From: Bremia lactucae
Lineage: Eukaryota > Oomycota > Peronosporomycetes > Peronosporales > Peronosporaceae
Direction: 5' to 3'
DNA length: 16,889 nucleotides
NCBI RefSeq assembly: GCF_004359215.1
Contig: NC_090619.1
Coordinates: 4,730,333-4,747,221, forward strand
The notes under the pieces: model-generated
Database searches by the model: none
The model's input: the letters and a program-made list of their open reading frames with translations, nothing else
What the model was told of the DNA's origin: nothing
Translations under genes and position numbers: made by a program
In this document: positions 8,446 to 16,889 of the stretch, in pieces
Numbering within the stretch: the first letter of the stretch is position 1
Layout of the letters: each line of letters begins with the position of its first letter

Positions 8446-10746
8446 CTACAACGACGCACGAACTTCGAGCGTCGCATCCACCATATTCCGCAACGCTGCA
8501 ATTGTTTCGGGCCATTTGCGCGTTTTTAAGCCACAATCAGGATTGACAACAACTTGAGTTGCAGGCAACAACTTTAAAAAACTTTGAAGTTTCTGGACAA
8601 TTTCGTCTTTAGGAGGCACCACAGGCGAATGAATATCATACGTGCCAGGCCCTAAATCACGCGTGTACCCAATGGCTTGAAACGAACGAATCGTTTCGTC
8701 ATCCGAACGAGCGTTTTCAATCGAATTCACATCGGCATCAATGGCATCAATTGCATGCATACAATCTGCAAATTCGCAATAGCACATGTGGGTATGAATC
8801 GACGTTTCTTTTTTAGCCACTCCAGTGGCTAAACGAAATGCATCAACCGCCCATGTCAAATAATCGTCTTTTTTACTTGGTTTTAAGGGCATTCCTTCAC
8901 GAAGGGCTGGCTCATCAACTTGGATAATACAACACTTGGCAGCTTCCAGGTCGACGACTTCATCCCGAAGACACAATCCAAGCTGAAAAGCTTGGTCTTT
9001 TCGACTAATGTCTTGACGTGGAAACGACCAATTCAAAATGGTCACGGGTCCCGTGAGCATGCCTTTGACCGGTTTGGACGTGAATGATTGTGCCACGACA
9101 AACTCCCGAACAGTCATATTTGTAGGACGTTCTAAATCGGCAAAAATAATTGGGGGACGGACACATCGTGATCCGTAACTTTGTACCCATCCATTTTGGG
9201 TAAATGCAAACCCATTTAATTTTTCGGCAAAATACTCCACCATATCGGTACGTTCAGGTTCACCATGGACAAGAATATCCAATCCCAAGGCTTCTTGAAT
9301 ACCGATATTATACGCAATTTGTTCATCAATTTTCGCGCGGTAATGTTCAAGGGAAATTTCATGAGCTTTCAGGTTACGTCGTAACGCCCGAATTTGTGGG
9401 GTTTGTGGAAACGAACCAATGGTGGTGGTAGGTAATACCGGTAATCCTTTGTGTTGATAAGGACGCCGTTCGGCAAACGGACAAGGGCGTTGAAAATCCA
9501 ATTCGGTAACCGAAGCCAATCGGTTTTGTACCACGGGTTTGGCAGGATTCTTTTCATAATAAACATCCCAAGCTTGTTGAACGCCATCAATTTCCGCTTT
9601 GGCAGCGGCTGCCCCAATTTTTGCTATGGTTTTGACAACTTCTAATTCGTTGAGTTTCTCGTAGGCAAAACTGAGGACTCCTAAAAGACCGTCGGTTTCA
9701 CCGGTATTCAACCCAGTCTCGCATTCGGTGGTATACGGTACGTGTTGAAGCGAAGAGCTTGTTTGGATCGTAAGGTGCGAGTTGCTTGCATTGGCCAATA
9801 CGATCTTAATTGCAGTGACTTGCGAGAGAATCGTGTCGGGATTAAACTTCCACACACTCCGTCCATCGATTAAACCAGCACCAAGACGTTTGTTAGCCGG
9901 GAACCCATACTTTTGAAGTACCGATATATTATCGCCACGGGTAAAATCGAGCGAAAGGGCAGATACCGGTGATGTCAGAAACCACTGGTACACCTTGTGG
10001 TTAATTTCTTCAAAATAAGTTGCCAAATTAATGGCTACATTCGGGTGCTGAATGGCTCCTTTTGTGGCATTGGCACCGTATACTGTAACCAAGTGTTTCG
10101 CAAGCTCTTCGGCTTGAGCACCAACTAGCGAGGGTTCATGCACTTGGACTTGTTCAACGCCAAGACTCGCGAGGTCGTTGAGAAGAGTCGTGTACAGCGG
10201 TAGAATCTTGACAAGAAGTTCATCGAGCGTCGCACCGTCGTACTTACTAAGGGCAAGGTACGTTAGAGGACCGAGAAGAATGGGTACAGTCTTGTTTGGA
10301 CCAAGCGTTTTAAGAGCACGTTTGATTGTTTCAAGGTAGTTGCCAAAATTGGCTTTTGGGGTCGATTTCGCATTGAGTTCGGGTACTTCGTAGTGGTAAT
10401 TCGAGTCAAACCACTTGGTCATGTCAAGTGCAGGGATGCCATCCACGCCACGAGCCATGGCAAAATACTGCGATAAACCTACTGGAACCGACGCAAAGCG
10501 TTCAGGAGCGAGGCCGAGGTAATACGTCCAGTCCAATACGTGGTCATAGAGCGAAAAGAGGCCAACGCCAATACGGTTTACGCCTGCGTCGAGCTGCTTG
10601 CGCCAATTGGCTTCTTCGACCGTATGGGCAATTGTATACAGTTCATCTTCGGTAATCTTTTGGCGCCAAAACTTTTCAAGAGCGAACTTAAGCTCACGGT
10701 TCGGACCCATGCGGGGGAAACCGAGTGTTGCACTATCAACTGTCAT
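8446..10746 (-). CDS. metE: Cobalamin-independent methionine synthase
   Basis: A single uninterrupted frame of 766 residues, the usual length for MetE. It transfers the methyl group of 5-methyltetrahydropteroyl-polyglutamate to homocysteine, the last step of methionine synthesis, in the cytosol. The N-terminal half starts with the folate-binding repeat (LGFPRMGPNRELKFALEKFW). The catalytic half has the zinc ligands His653 and Cys655 in IHTHMCYCEF, Cys738 in VVNPDCGLKTRKW, and the conserved acidic motif HGEPERTDMVEYF as the other expected ligand. GSFPQTPQIRALRR, the start of the C-terminal barrel, is also present. No key residue is missing and no frameshift is seen. The ATG at 10744-10746 gives MTVDSATLGFPRMG, a typical family start. 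The gene has no introns, unlike its two minus-strand neighbours. Confidence 0.98.
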   Translation of the reverse strand: MTVDSATLGFPRMGPNRELKFALEKFWRQKITEDELYTIAHTVEEANWRKQLDAGVNRIGVGLFSLYDHVLDWTYYLGLAPERFASVPVGLSQYFAMARGVDGIPALDMTKWFDSNYHYEVPELNAKSTPKANFGNYLETIKRALKTLGPNKTVPILLGPLTYLALSKYDGATLDELLVKILPLYTTLLNDLASLGVEQVQVHEPSLVGAQAEELAKHLVTVYGANATKGAIQHPNVAINLATYFEEINHKVYQWFLTSPVSALSLDFTRGDNISVLQKYGFPANKRLGAGLIDGRSVWKFNPDTILSQVTAIKIVLANASNSHLTIQTSSSLQHVPYTTECETGLNTGETDGLLGVLSFAYEKLNELEVVKTIAKIGAAAAKAEIDGVQQAWDVYYEKNPAKPVVQNRLASVTELDFQRPCPFAERRPYQHKGLPVLPTTTIGSFPQTPQIRALRRNLKAHEISLEHYRAKIDEQIAYNIGIQEALGLDILVHGEPERTDMVEYFAEKLNGFAFTQNGWVQSYGSRCVRPPIIFADLERPTNMTVREFVVAQSFTSKPVKGMLTGPVTILNWSFPRQDISRKDQAFQLGLCLRDEVVDLEAAKCCIIQVDEPALREGMPLKPSKKDDYLTWAVDAFRLATGVAKKETSIHTHMCYCEFADCMHAIDAIDADVNSIENARSDDETIRSFQAIGYTRDLGPGTYDIHSPVVPPKDEIVQKLQSFLKLLPATQVVVNPDCGLKTRKWPETIAALRNMVDATLEVRASL

Positions 10747-11068
10747 GCTTCGGAACGTGTGCTTCTAAAGAGAGACTTGCAACAAACGGGTGAAATAGAT
10801 GGCAACTGCAAAGCAAATGCAAAAATGCCAAACTCGAAAACAAAATCGTAAGATTGGCTGGCTACGACGTGCTAGACGTGAGGCGGGATGACCTCAAAGA
10901 ATCTCCTATTTGCTACACTACCCGCCCATCCTATATCTTTTGGCGTACCCATCATTCAATCTCACTTGATTGGCTACCTTTTATGTGCCAATCAAAAAAA
11001 AAAAAAAACTCTTTAAATCAAACTAGTTCCTTACTTTTCGATCATTGATAGCAAGAAGAAAACCACGT
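10747..11068 (-). promoter_or_regulatory. metE upstream region with CCAAT-type boxes
   Basis: The region between metE and the 3' end of TBCCD1 holds three CCAAT-type motifs: GATTGGCT at about 10853 and 10968 (CCAAT on the metE strand) and GCCAATCA at about 10987 on the other strand, followed by an A run. NF-Y type factors bind CCAAT in eukaryotic promoters, so the boxes on the metE strand are plausible promoter elements. This is inference. The TBCCD1 poly(A) site must also be here. Confidence 0.45.
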
Positions 11069-13296
11069 TTATTTGGTCGTTGGAGGATCATGAAGCGTAC
11101 GATCAAGATGCACCAAATCCAAGATCTGTCGCACATTGCTCGTCGACGAGAGCCATTCTTTGAATTTATATTGAATCACCACTTCCATTGTGCGTTTCTT
11201 CGTCAAGTCAAATTCGTCGCTTGTTACTAATTGACGCAATTTTTCGACCGTCTCGTAGTGGTTTTGAAGCACTGCATTATACTCGGATGGAATGGGAAAA
11301 GGTCTTTCCATACAATTGACGCCCGTCGCTCCTTTCACAGGAATACACACATCGTTAAAAGTCTCGGGAACTTGTAACGATACACAAGGTGTGTCTAACC
11401 AGTACATGACCAAGCGAGAAATCAAAACGAGGAATCAGCAATCATGACGAGGTTAATGAAAAGTGGATTACCTTTTTCTGTATCCAAGTCTAGAAATTGA
11501 TTCCACGAGCCTTGCAAGTCGACATGATATAGAAATGGAAGGGTTTTCAATTGTTGTTTTAAACCGGGATAGTTGGTGTTATACGGTCCTAGCACCACGC
11601 CGAGAGTTTCGCCACTAACAATGATTGGAGATAACGTGTAGACATTCAAGCGCGTATCGAGACAATTGCTACAGCAGTATGGATAATAACAAGGAGTTTC
11701 ATACAGCTTTTGAAAGGGATACACAAACATGTTTTACCTCACGCGAATGAGACCGGAGAGGGACGTTATTTGCACGTTTTCACATCGTTCGAGCAACAAA
11801 ATTCCCACGTTTGGAGCCGTGATAATTCGACAATTCTTGCAAGCAGTAATCGTCACATTTGTACTAAAAACACAACAAGGTAGCAAGGTTAAGGATTCCT
11901 ACTACTGAAAAACTTCAAAAGCGTGGTAGTATCAATCATAGAGGTTAAAAGGATATCGTTGAGGTCCCAAGAGGTAGAGATACGAGTCTTGACAGGAAAA
12001 CACCACGGTATCCGGGAATTGACCACTGTCTTTGGATACAAAAAAGTCTTCGGCACGTTTTATGACGGTCGTTTTAATCAATTGAGATAGAATCACGGGT
12101 AATCCAGTCGATTCATCCTGTTTACCAGGCCTCTCGCCACTCGTCTCCAATGAAAAGTCATCTACAAAGCACCACACCGTCCACTTTTGTTGTCAATATC
12201 AAAACGCATCCCAAGAAATACACACTCCAAATAATACCCGACCATTTAATGAAAAAGCAGGAGGCGCAACATTAAACCCATTCATTAAAGCGGCATTTTT
12301 CGAACACCCAACGGGAGGATACAATTTCTCGTTTAATGTCAAGTGAATCTTAAAAAAACGACCAAGTTTTGCTCCATTTTCCACGTGAAAAACACCTTCT
12401 TGTCCCGTTTTCAAGTCGTTTTTTGCGAATTGGGACACTTTCCACTTGGCATAACACGAACTGAGCTTCAAGTGTTGATCCACGAGTGTTTGATCGCCCC
12501 AACATAACAAAAAACCAAGTAAATCCATCTGATCGTTGCGAAGACTTGTTGACGATTCTTCCGTTAATTCCACGGAAGGGTACAGCAATCCAAATAAATC
12601 GTCCAATTTCTCACGCACAAACGCCAGATAATACGAATCGGCCGTCGAGCGGTCTGCCATGCCTACAGTGTGAGGAGATTGAGAAGGTGGAGGACTAGCC
12701 GAGCCTCGAAGAAGTGGAGATCCGTGAAGAATTGGCGACTTGGGTGTCGCCATGGTCTTGGGTGTTTCCATTGTCACAGTTGTAGCCATGTTCTCGGCGG
12801 GTTCTCGATACCATACGGTATTAAAGGACTCTAACGAGTATTTCCACGAATATGGCTTCACGGTCTGAATGAATAAAAAAATTGCCATTTTATATACCGG
12901 TATTTCCCCGTGTTCCAGACAGTACTTGCCATCGTGTGGACCACTTAAATCCATACCATTATTGTCCACAGGAATCATGCGATGAAATTGCGCTAATAAG
13001 AGCCAAAAGGCTTTGTAATCTTGCTCTCGCCATTGGAGAACCAACTCGACGGCTTCTTTCCAGACAGGAAATGTAATTAATTTTAAATTGTCGGTTTCGG
13101 TATAGGAATGGTCGGTATCGAGCATCATGTTGTCTTTCATGGCAGCTGCGTCGGTACTTGGTACGACCTGAAGATTCTTGTGGACCGCGTCTAATGCCTT
13201 CTTGACATTGTGAAGCGTGACGGATGCTGCGTATTTCGAAGGTAATGGTACAAGACCAAGCTCAAATAATTCAAGACGGAGCCAAATGCGCAACAT
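11069..13296 (-). CDS. TBCCD1: TBCC domain-containing protein 1 (TBCCD1), five exons
   Basis: Model on the minus strand: exons 13296-12226, 12183-11957, 11860-11738, 11668-11472 and 11394-11069, about 647 residues. The N-terminus (MLRIWLRLELFELGLVPLPS) fits the TBCCD1 start. The C-terminal half is the TBCC/CARP beta-helix: VVFSCQDSYLYLLGPQR, VTITACKNCRIITAPNVGIL, LDTRLNVYTLSPIIVSGETL and VLGPYNTNYPGL. The tail (VVIQYKFKEWLSSTSNVRQI) also fits. In animals and green algae TBCCD1 localises to centrosome or basal bodies and helps position them; zoospore flagella would be its natural context here. Intron 1 is short, with two donors compatible with frame (GTGTGT at 12225 gives 42 nt, GTATTA at 12237 gives 54 nt and 643 residues). 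Intron 2 looks like an AT-AC U12 intron. Residues about 175-212 are a Ser/Pro-rich insert. An open stretch extends upstream of the ATG without another ATG. Confidence 0.9.
11861..11956 (-). other. Probable U12-type AT-AC intron in TBCCD1 (96 nt)
   Basis: No GT follows the conserved LGPQR block before the frame stops. Instead ATATCCTTTT lies exactly there (11956-11947), the consensus 5' splice site of AT-AC minor-spliceosome introns. TCCTTAAC at 11895-11888 matches the U12 branch-point consensus. Ending at AC (11862-11861) gives phase 2 on both sides and joins LGPQR to NVTITACKNC with the spacing of the family. The branch A is 28 nt from the end, longer than usual. An AG three bases upstream (11865-11864) would also keep the frame and add one residue. 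Confidence 0.8.
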
Positions 13297-14706
13297 CTTG
13301 TCACGTCGTCTTCGTTTCTTGGCGGGGGGCGCAGATATGAATTCAAAAAGGTCTTGGCCGCCAGTGGCTTTTTCTGTCGTTGCTGACGTCTACGTGCACG
13401 GCTTTAGTATCACATAATTTTACGACCATTAAGTGTTTAACGCCGCACCTTCGTGGTAAGCGCGGCCCGTGTTCCCGATGGACGCAAGGTCGCAGGCGGG
13501 GGATTCAAGTCTTGGCGGTTTTAACGCTACCAATACCGGTATTAGAAAGGCGCTTAATACGAAGAGCAAGATCAATAAGAAATGACCAACTAGATCTTGG
13601 TTTTTTTATAATATTCGATTATATACCAATCTATCGAGAGGGAGCGGATTCATTTATTTTAAGCCACACTGTTTTGCGGATTTGCTGTCCTTAAAATATT
13701 TTTAAAACTTGTCAACGAATGACGTCCAAGTAACAATTTATAAAAGTTTGCGAGGTTATTTTCTTAAGCACATGTTTTCACTAATCTTCATGCATCGATC
13801 GTATCATCAAAGCCCTAGGTTTCAGCTCGTAAGGTCGGTCTTTTGTGCTTGTATGGACACCTTAGCGAGGATTGAAAATCTCAAATCTGCCACTTGTGCA
13901 TAAGATAGAAAAAAATATTAAGCTATTCTAAATAATAGGTCATTTGTATCGCACACTTTTGTGAATTAATTGGTCAAACTTAATTTCACTTGTTGTTTAT
14001 AGCCGACCGATGCGAGCGGTAAGAAATTGAGCTATTATAAATTTTTGTAAAGCCGGCAACGCTATTATACATTATAATTAACGAGATTTTATATGTAAAA
14101 TGAGGGTAAAAATTGCATCAGATACTTAAATTATTGACTACTACAAAAATTGTAACCAAAATTATCAAGTGCTACAAAAAGTTGTAACCTAGTCTAGAAA
14201 AACATCACAAACATTGAGCCAAATCGATGCGTTGAAAGAGTCAGTCACTTTTAAATGACGTGAAAGCACGACTGATACAAGTTGCTTTGAGCCCGGTCTC
14301 AGCGTTATAGCTGTAATGATCGTCATGGATAGAGTGTATACATTCTTGCATCTAATCAACAAGGTGAAAGTATTCATTATGGCCGATGTTACCAATAAGA
14401 AGGCTTTCTTTTTTTTCGTATCAAGATCGCATTAATACCGGACGCTTACACGTAATAGTGCTGTCGAAAGGTGCATCCTAGCTTTAAAAATATCAGTCAG
14501 GAGATGCAGATGACACTTATGCTAAGAAATTCACATCCGCAGAAGTTGACAAAAAAAGGTAGCATACAACATTCATTGTTCGTTTCAATTCTCTTGGAAT
14601 AAGTTACTTGCATGCGCTAGAGAGCCCTAACGATCATCCATCGTCTGTTCCAAGATAATCTTGTCGCTCTTCCAGCCGTTTTCTCGTTTTCTCTTTTTAT
14701 GACCAC
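13297..14706. other. Gene-free stretch upstream of TBCCD1
   Basis: These 1.4 kb hold the TBCCD1 promoter at their left end and then AT-rich sequence. Short frames in this stretch have no recognisable features. A small direct repeat is visible near 14140-14190 (CTACAAAAA followed by TTGTAACC, twice). No RNA gene could be recognised by eye. Confidence 0.5.
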
Positions 14707-15330
14707 TCAATTAAGTGCGGGCGCTCTTGACGTTAAATTACCTACCAAGAAATACATTTTAAACCTTCTTTTCGCCCGTGCTTGCATGGTAATCAAGCTG
14801 AACATATCACGAAGGTTTTCAATCCTTGGCGCAATGTGGGCCTTCGTTAGCAAATCTGCAATCATTTCTCCAGACTTCAGGAAGCATGGCTGCAAAACCT
14901 TGGCACTTGCGTGGTTCGCTCTTGTCCATCTTCATTGGCATAGCTCACAGAATGTGTGAGTCTGTGGCGTGCGAATGGGCAATTCTCATGAGCAGCTCAT
15001 GATCAGCCTGCGAAGCCGCATTAAACCTGACTTACGTCGTGCACAGGATACGTCAGTCTGCTTCTTGTTCCACCATTTAATTTCTTCATCATCTCACCAT
15101 AACACAGACTTATTATCGAATGCATTAGCCGCGAAATCGAAGTCGCTCCATCTTTCAATCTTGAATACTATCAATTGACTTCCCGACGCAGCCTACCTGC
15201 AACTACAACATTTTGGACTCCTTAAAGTATTTTGAAATGAACTTGGCCATTTTTAAGTAATTTATAGTCTGCTCATGCGTTTGTCAAGCTGATTTATAAC
15301 GCAAAATATATACCCGGTCTTGGACAACTT
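14707..15330 (-). pseudogene. Ty1/copia reverse transcriptase/RNase H relic
   Basis: Read on the minus strand, pieces in different frames follow the order of a copia polyprotein end. GYIFCVINQLDKRMSRL then KMAKFISKYFKESK (about 15330-15215) resembles the RT end (family pattern: ...VNQL.K.M...W...KR.LRYLKGT). SDFDFAANAFDNKSV (about 15150) and KKQTDVS resemble the RNase H start (SDADWA...RKS, K.Q..VS). FNAASQADHELL follows, then LKSGEMIADLLTKAHIAPRI with ENLRDMFSL (14895-14800), the diagnostic tail. Several frameshifts and stops separate the pieces, so this is an old, dead copy. No copia LTR could be delimited next to it. Confidence 0.75.
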
Positions 15331-15442
15331 GCCATCTAAAGTAAACCACCCACCAGAGACGCGAACATCCTCACGCTTGCATTTCCATTCACAGCCGTCC
15401 CAGGGAGGTCGTCTAGGGTAGGGAACCGCTACGTCGCCTCCA

Positions 15443-15774
15443 ACACTGACACGATTATTGCCTCGCTCGCAAGGCAAAAGACAAAAGCTACTTCACAAAA
15501 CACCCCCACCCCCCACCAACCCCCAGGGGAAGCTGGAAAATAAAAATAACCAAGGAGGTCATCAACCTTCGCTAATAAATATAGATCAGAAACCAAAGAT
15601 TGAAGCTTGGACTCCATTCGCCGTTTCTGATCTATATTTATTGAGCTGAAGGTTGATGGACACAACTTTGTCTAAATACAGTCCACCTTCTCATCCGGGT
15701 TAGTAATTACTGAACGTGTTTTGTAAAGCAGCTATTATCATGTGCCTTGTGAGCGAGGCAATAATCGTGCTAGT
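15443..15774. repeat. Imperfect palindrome of about 330 bp centred near 15608
   Basis: Left and right halves are inverted copies. The inner arms are nearly identical: 15560-15593 and 15623-15658 pair over 34/36 bases with two small gaps, enclosing a 29-base loop. The outer arms 15443-15474 and 15742-15773 share the core CGATTATTGCCTCGCTC with only a few differences. The sequence between (left 15475-15559, right 15659-15741) aligns more loosely, with blocks such as ACAAAACAC kept. This is a tail-to-tail inverted duplication of one sequence, or a foldback/TIR element. It lies next to the copia relic. Confidence 0.75.
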
Positions 15775-15827
15775 GACGCAAAGGCTGCGAGGATGCACCG
15801 CACCATCATAAACATTGTGCGAAGCAT
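15738..15827 (-). pseudogene. Tiny secreted-protein-like ORF, probably truncated
   Basis: On the minus strand an ATG in good context (CAAACACCATGC) starts a 29-codon frame whose first 20 residues are hydrophobic and signal-peptide-like (MLRTMFMMVRCILAAFASLA), followed by RLLPRSQGT and a stop. An initiator-like CCATTTT lies about 85 bases upstream (15914-15908). The inverted copy of the palindrome on the + strand stays open after the same RLLPRSQG (QKLLHKTPPPPTN to LINIDQKP, ending at 15649) but lacks the signal-like start. After the stop the right copy still shows matching residues (TNP...INIDQK). I infer a decayed small secreted protein, perhaps effector-like; no canonical RxLR motif is present. 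Confidence 0.3.
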
Positions 15828-16590
15828 GGTGTTTGCTATTGTTTACCTTAAAGCTTTTTATGGTGATGCAGCTGAGTATGGTACTAAACCGGGGCCCTAC
15901 GAAGAATAAAATGGAGCACGTGTCCTGAATTGAGATGCTTACTATAAAGGCTTCTGGTTTAAGTGGTAACGCGGTGTTTGGGTCATCATGTATATTGCTC
16001 AAGGATGCCAAAAATCAACTCGCTGAGTGAGAAAAGTGGAAAGACGGTTATCGTCGTCGAAAATTTGCGACGTGATTAACGAATACAAAGCTAATTTTTC
16101 GAAGGATCGTATCGTGGTGGTCCCTAAGCATGTCTAGAGTGTGTAAACATTGAACGACAAGAAGATGGGTGAATGTTCAAGGCTCTTGATGGGAGGTGTG
16201 GATGAGGACGAGCTCAACGAAGCGCCGCTAAACACAAAAAAAAGATTGGCCGTCTGGATGAACGCGTGACCGACATTTGACCCGGTCAAAATGCAATAAT
16301 CAGATCGATACTATACCGATTGAAGAGCGTCAAGGTGTCGTCAAAATAAGGTTCTTGAACATGTCTTAAGAACTTCAATAGGGCGATAAAGCCCATATGT
16401 TGGATAGATGAGTGGCAGCAATGTCTAAAGAGCTGAAGCCTTAATAAGCCATCAATCCGACGTATGCTCGCGTGTGACATAGTATTTGGTATTTGGTTCC
16501 CGAAATCAAGTCAATTTCATGACGGACACCTCTACCGGGGTTAAAACAGATGGTGGATTGGTACAACCACATCTTGGAATTCCTTAACCA
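15828..16590. other. No clear gene; decayed coding-like sequence on the + strand
   Basis: A + strand frame around 16037-16269 reads DVINEYKANFSKDRIVVVPK, two stops, then DKKMGECSRLLMGG and DEDELNEAPLNTKKRLAVW, and ends. The residue composition is protein-like but broken, so it may be a relic of an unknown gene or transposon. I could not assign a family. Nothing else is seen up to the LTR. Confidence 0.35.
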
Positions 16591-16614
16591 TGTAACGGGG
16601 TGAGAGCCCGTTAC
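16591..16614 (+). repeat. 24-bp LTR-like remnant abutting a second LTR
   Basis: TGTAACGGGG, then TGAGAG, then CCCGTTAC: the two ends of this LTR family joined with almost nothing between, lacking the final A. The next base starts a normal LTR. It may be an LTR with a large internal deletion, or a trace of one element inserted at the tip of another. Confidence 0.7.
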
Positions 16615-16889
16615 TGTAACGGGGTGTATCGTTACATGAAATTAACAATAAAAGATTGTTAATTAATATTATCCAAAAGGTAGATAATATTTGGAGGAAA
16701 TTACTTTAAATAGTAATTTCCTGAATTCTTATCCATAAATAGGTATAGACCATTATGTCTATTTATTCCGCAGACTAATCAGCTGTAGAAGTAATCAAAG
16801 AGAGTTACGAGATAAGATAGATAAGAATTCATTTACATGTTTAGTATTAGTTTATAGTTAAGACAACATTTACAAAGATAGATTAACAA
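16615..16889 (+). repeat. Second LTR of the same gypsy family, cut by the window end
   Basis: Starts TGTAACGGGG and follows the 3755 LTR in order: the GTTACATGAAATTAA block, the AAAAGGTAGA block, ATTACTTT, TTATCCAT, GACCATTATGTC, AATCAAAGAGAG, ACATGTTT and AGTATTAGTTTAT. Many substitutions separate the two, so they are not the pair of one young element. It could be the 5' LTR of another element or a solo LTR; the window ends before this can be decided. Confidence 0.9.

Noticed and set aside
8250..8546. 98-codon + strand frame overlapping the end of metE
   Set aside because: It is partly a shadow of metE and the rest lies in its 3' region, with no protein-like features.
13380..13694. 104-codon + strand frame upstream of TBCCD1
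   Set aside because: No recognisable motif or start context, and it sits in the promoter region of TBCCD1.
15330..15477. Minus-strand frame with PYPRRPPWDGCEWKCKREDV upstream of the copia relic
   Set aside because: I considered it as an extension of copia RT, but it does not match RT motifs. It is left unassigned.
15458..15649. Left palindrome copy as an RxLR effector gene
   Set aside because: No ATG or signal peptide precedes it, the RLLPRSQG motif is not a canonical RxLR, and the frame runs through the palindrome centre.
1..16889. CRISPR array, tRNA or rRNA genes
   Set aside because: No regularly spaced direct repeats and no tRNA-like cloverleaf with GTTCRA loop were found by eye. The many short repeats are inverted, not direct.

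Overview
The window looks like nuclear DNA of an oomycete, probably a Phytophthora or downy-mildew relative. The signs are short introns (about 40-100 nt), a chromodomain-bearing Ty3/gypsy element whose LTRs begin TGTAACGGGG, a degenerate Ty1/copia RNase H, and compact host genes with oomycete-like protein sequences. The species cannot be named from sequence alone.

Layout. (1) 1-4194 is the 3' part of a decayed Ty3/gypsy retrotransposon on the + strand: RT end, RNase H, integrase, GPY/F-like domain, chromodomain, polypurine tract and a 440-bp 3' LTR. It carries several frameshifts, stops and an integrase-core deletion. Its 3' part also holds minus-strand reading frames that look protein-like, including a coiled coil. 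(2) 4195-5415 shows no gene. (3) 5416-6503 (+) is a four-exon gene with a SAP-like N-terminus and a domain I find weakly U-box-like. (4) 6847-8103 (-) is a four-exon GDT1/UPF0016 Mn/Ca transporter with an N-terminal EF-hand. (5) 8446-10746 (-) is intronless cobalamin-independent methionine synthase (metE). (6) 11069-13296 (-) is a five-exon TBCCD1, and one of its introns has the hallmarks of a minor-spliceosome (U12) AT-AC intron. (7) 13297-16590 is gene-poor: a Ty1/copia RT/RNase H relic, a roughly 330-bp imperfect palindrome next to a tiny secreted-protein-like ORF, and decayed sequence. (8) 16591-16889 holds a 24-bp LTR-like remnant followed by the start of a second LTR of the same family as the first.

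The host genes do not form a pathway. They are separate housekeeping functions: ion homeostasis of the secretory pathway, methionine synthesis, centriole/flagellum organisation, and one unknown. The gypsy and copia remnants flank this gene island.

The most unusual signals are three. First, the gypsy element is saturated with short perfect inverted repeats: at least 23 hairpins with 8-12 bp arms in 4.2 kb, where chance predicts about one or two. The two diverged LTRs keep hairpins at matching places with changed arm sequences. Second, the same element has antisense protein-like frames. Third, TBCCD1 has an AT-AC intron. All gene models rest on reading the sequence by eye, without database searches or transcripts.
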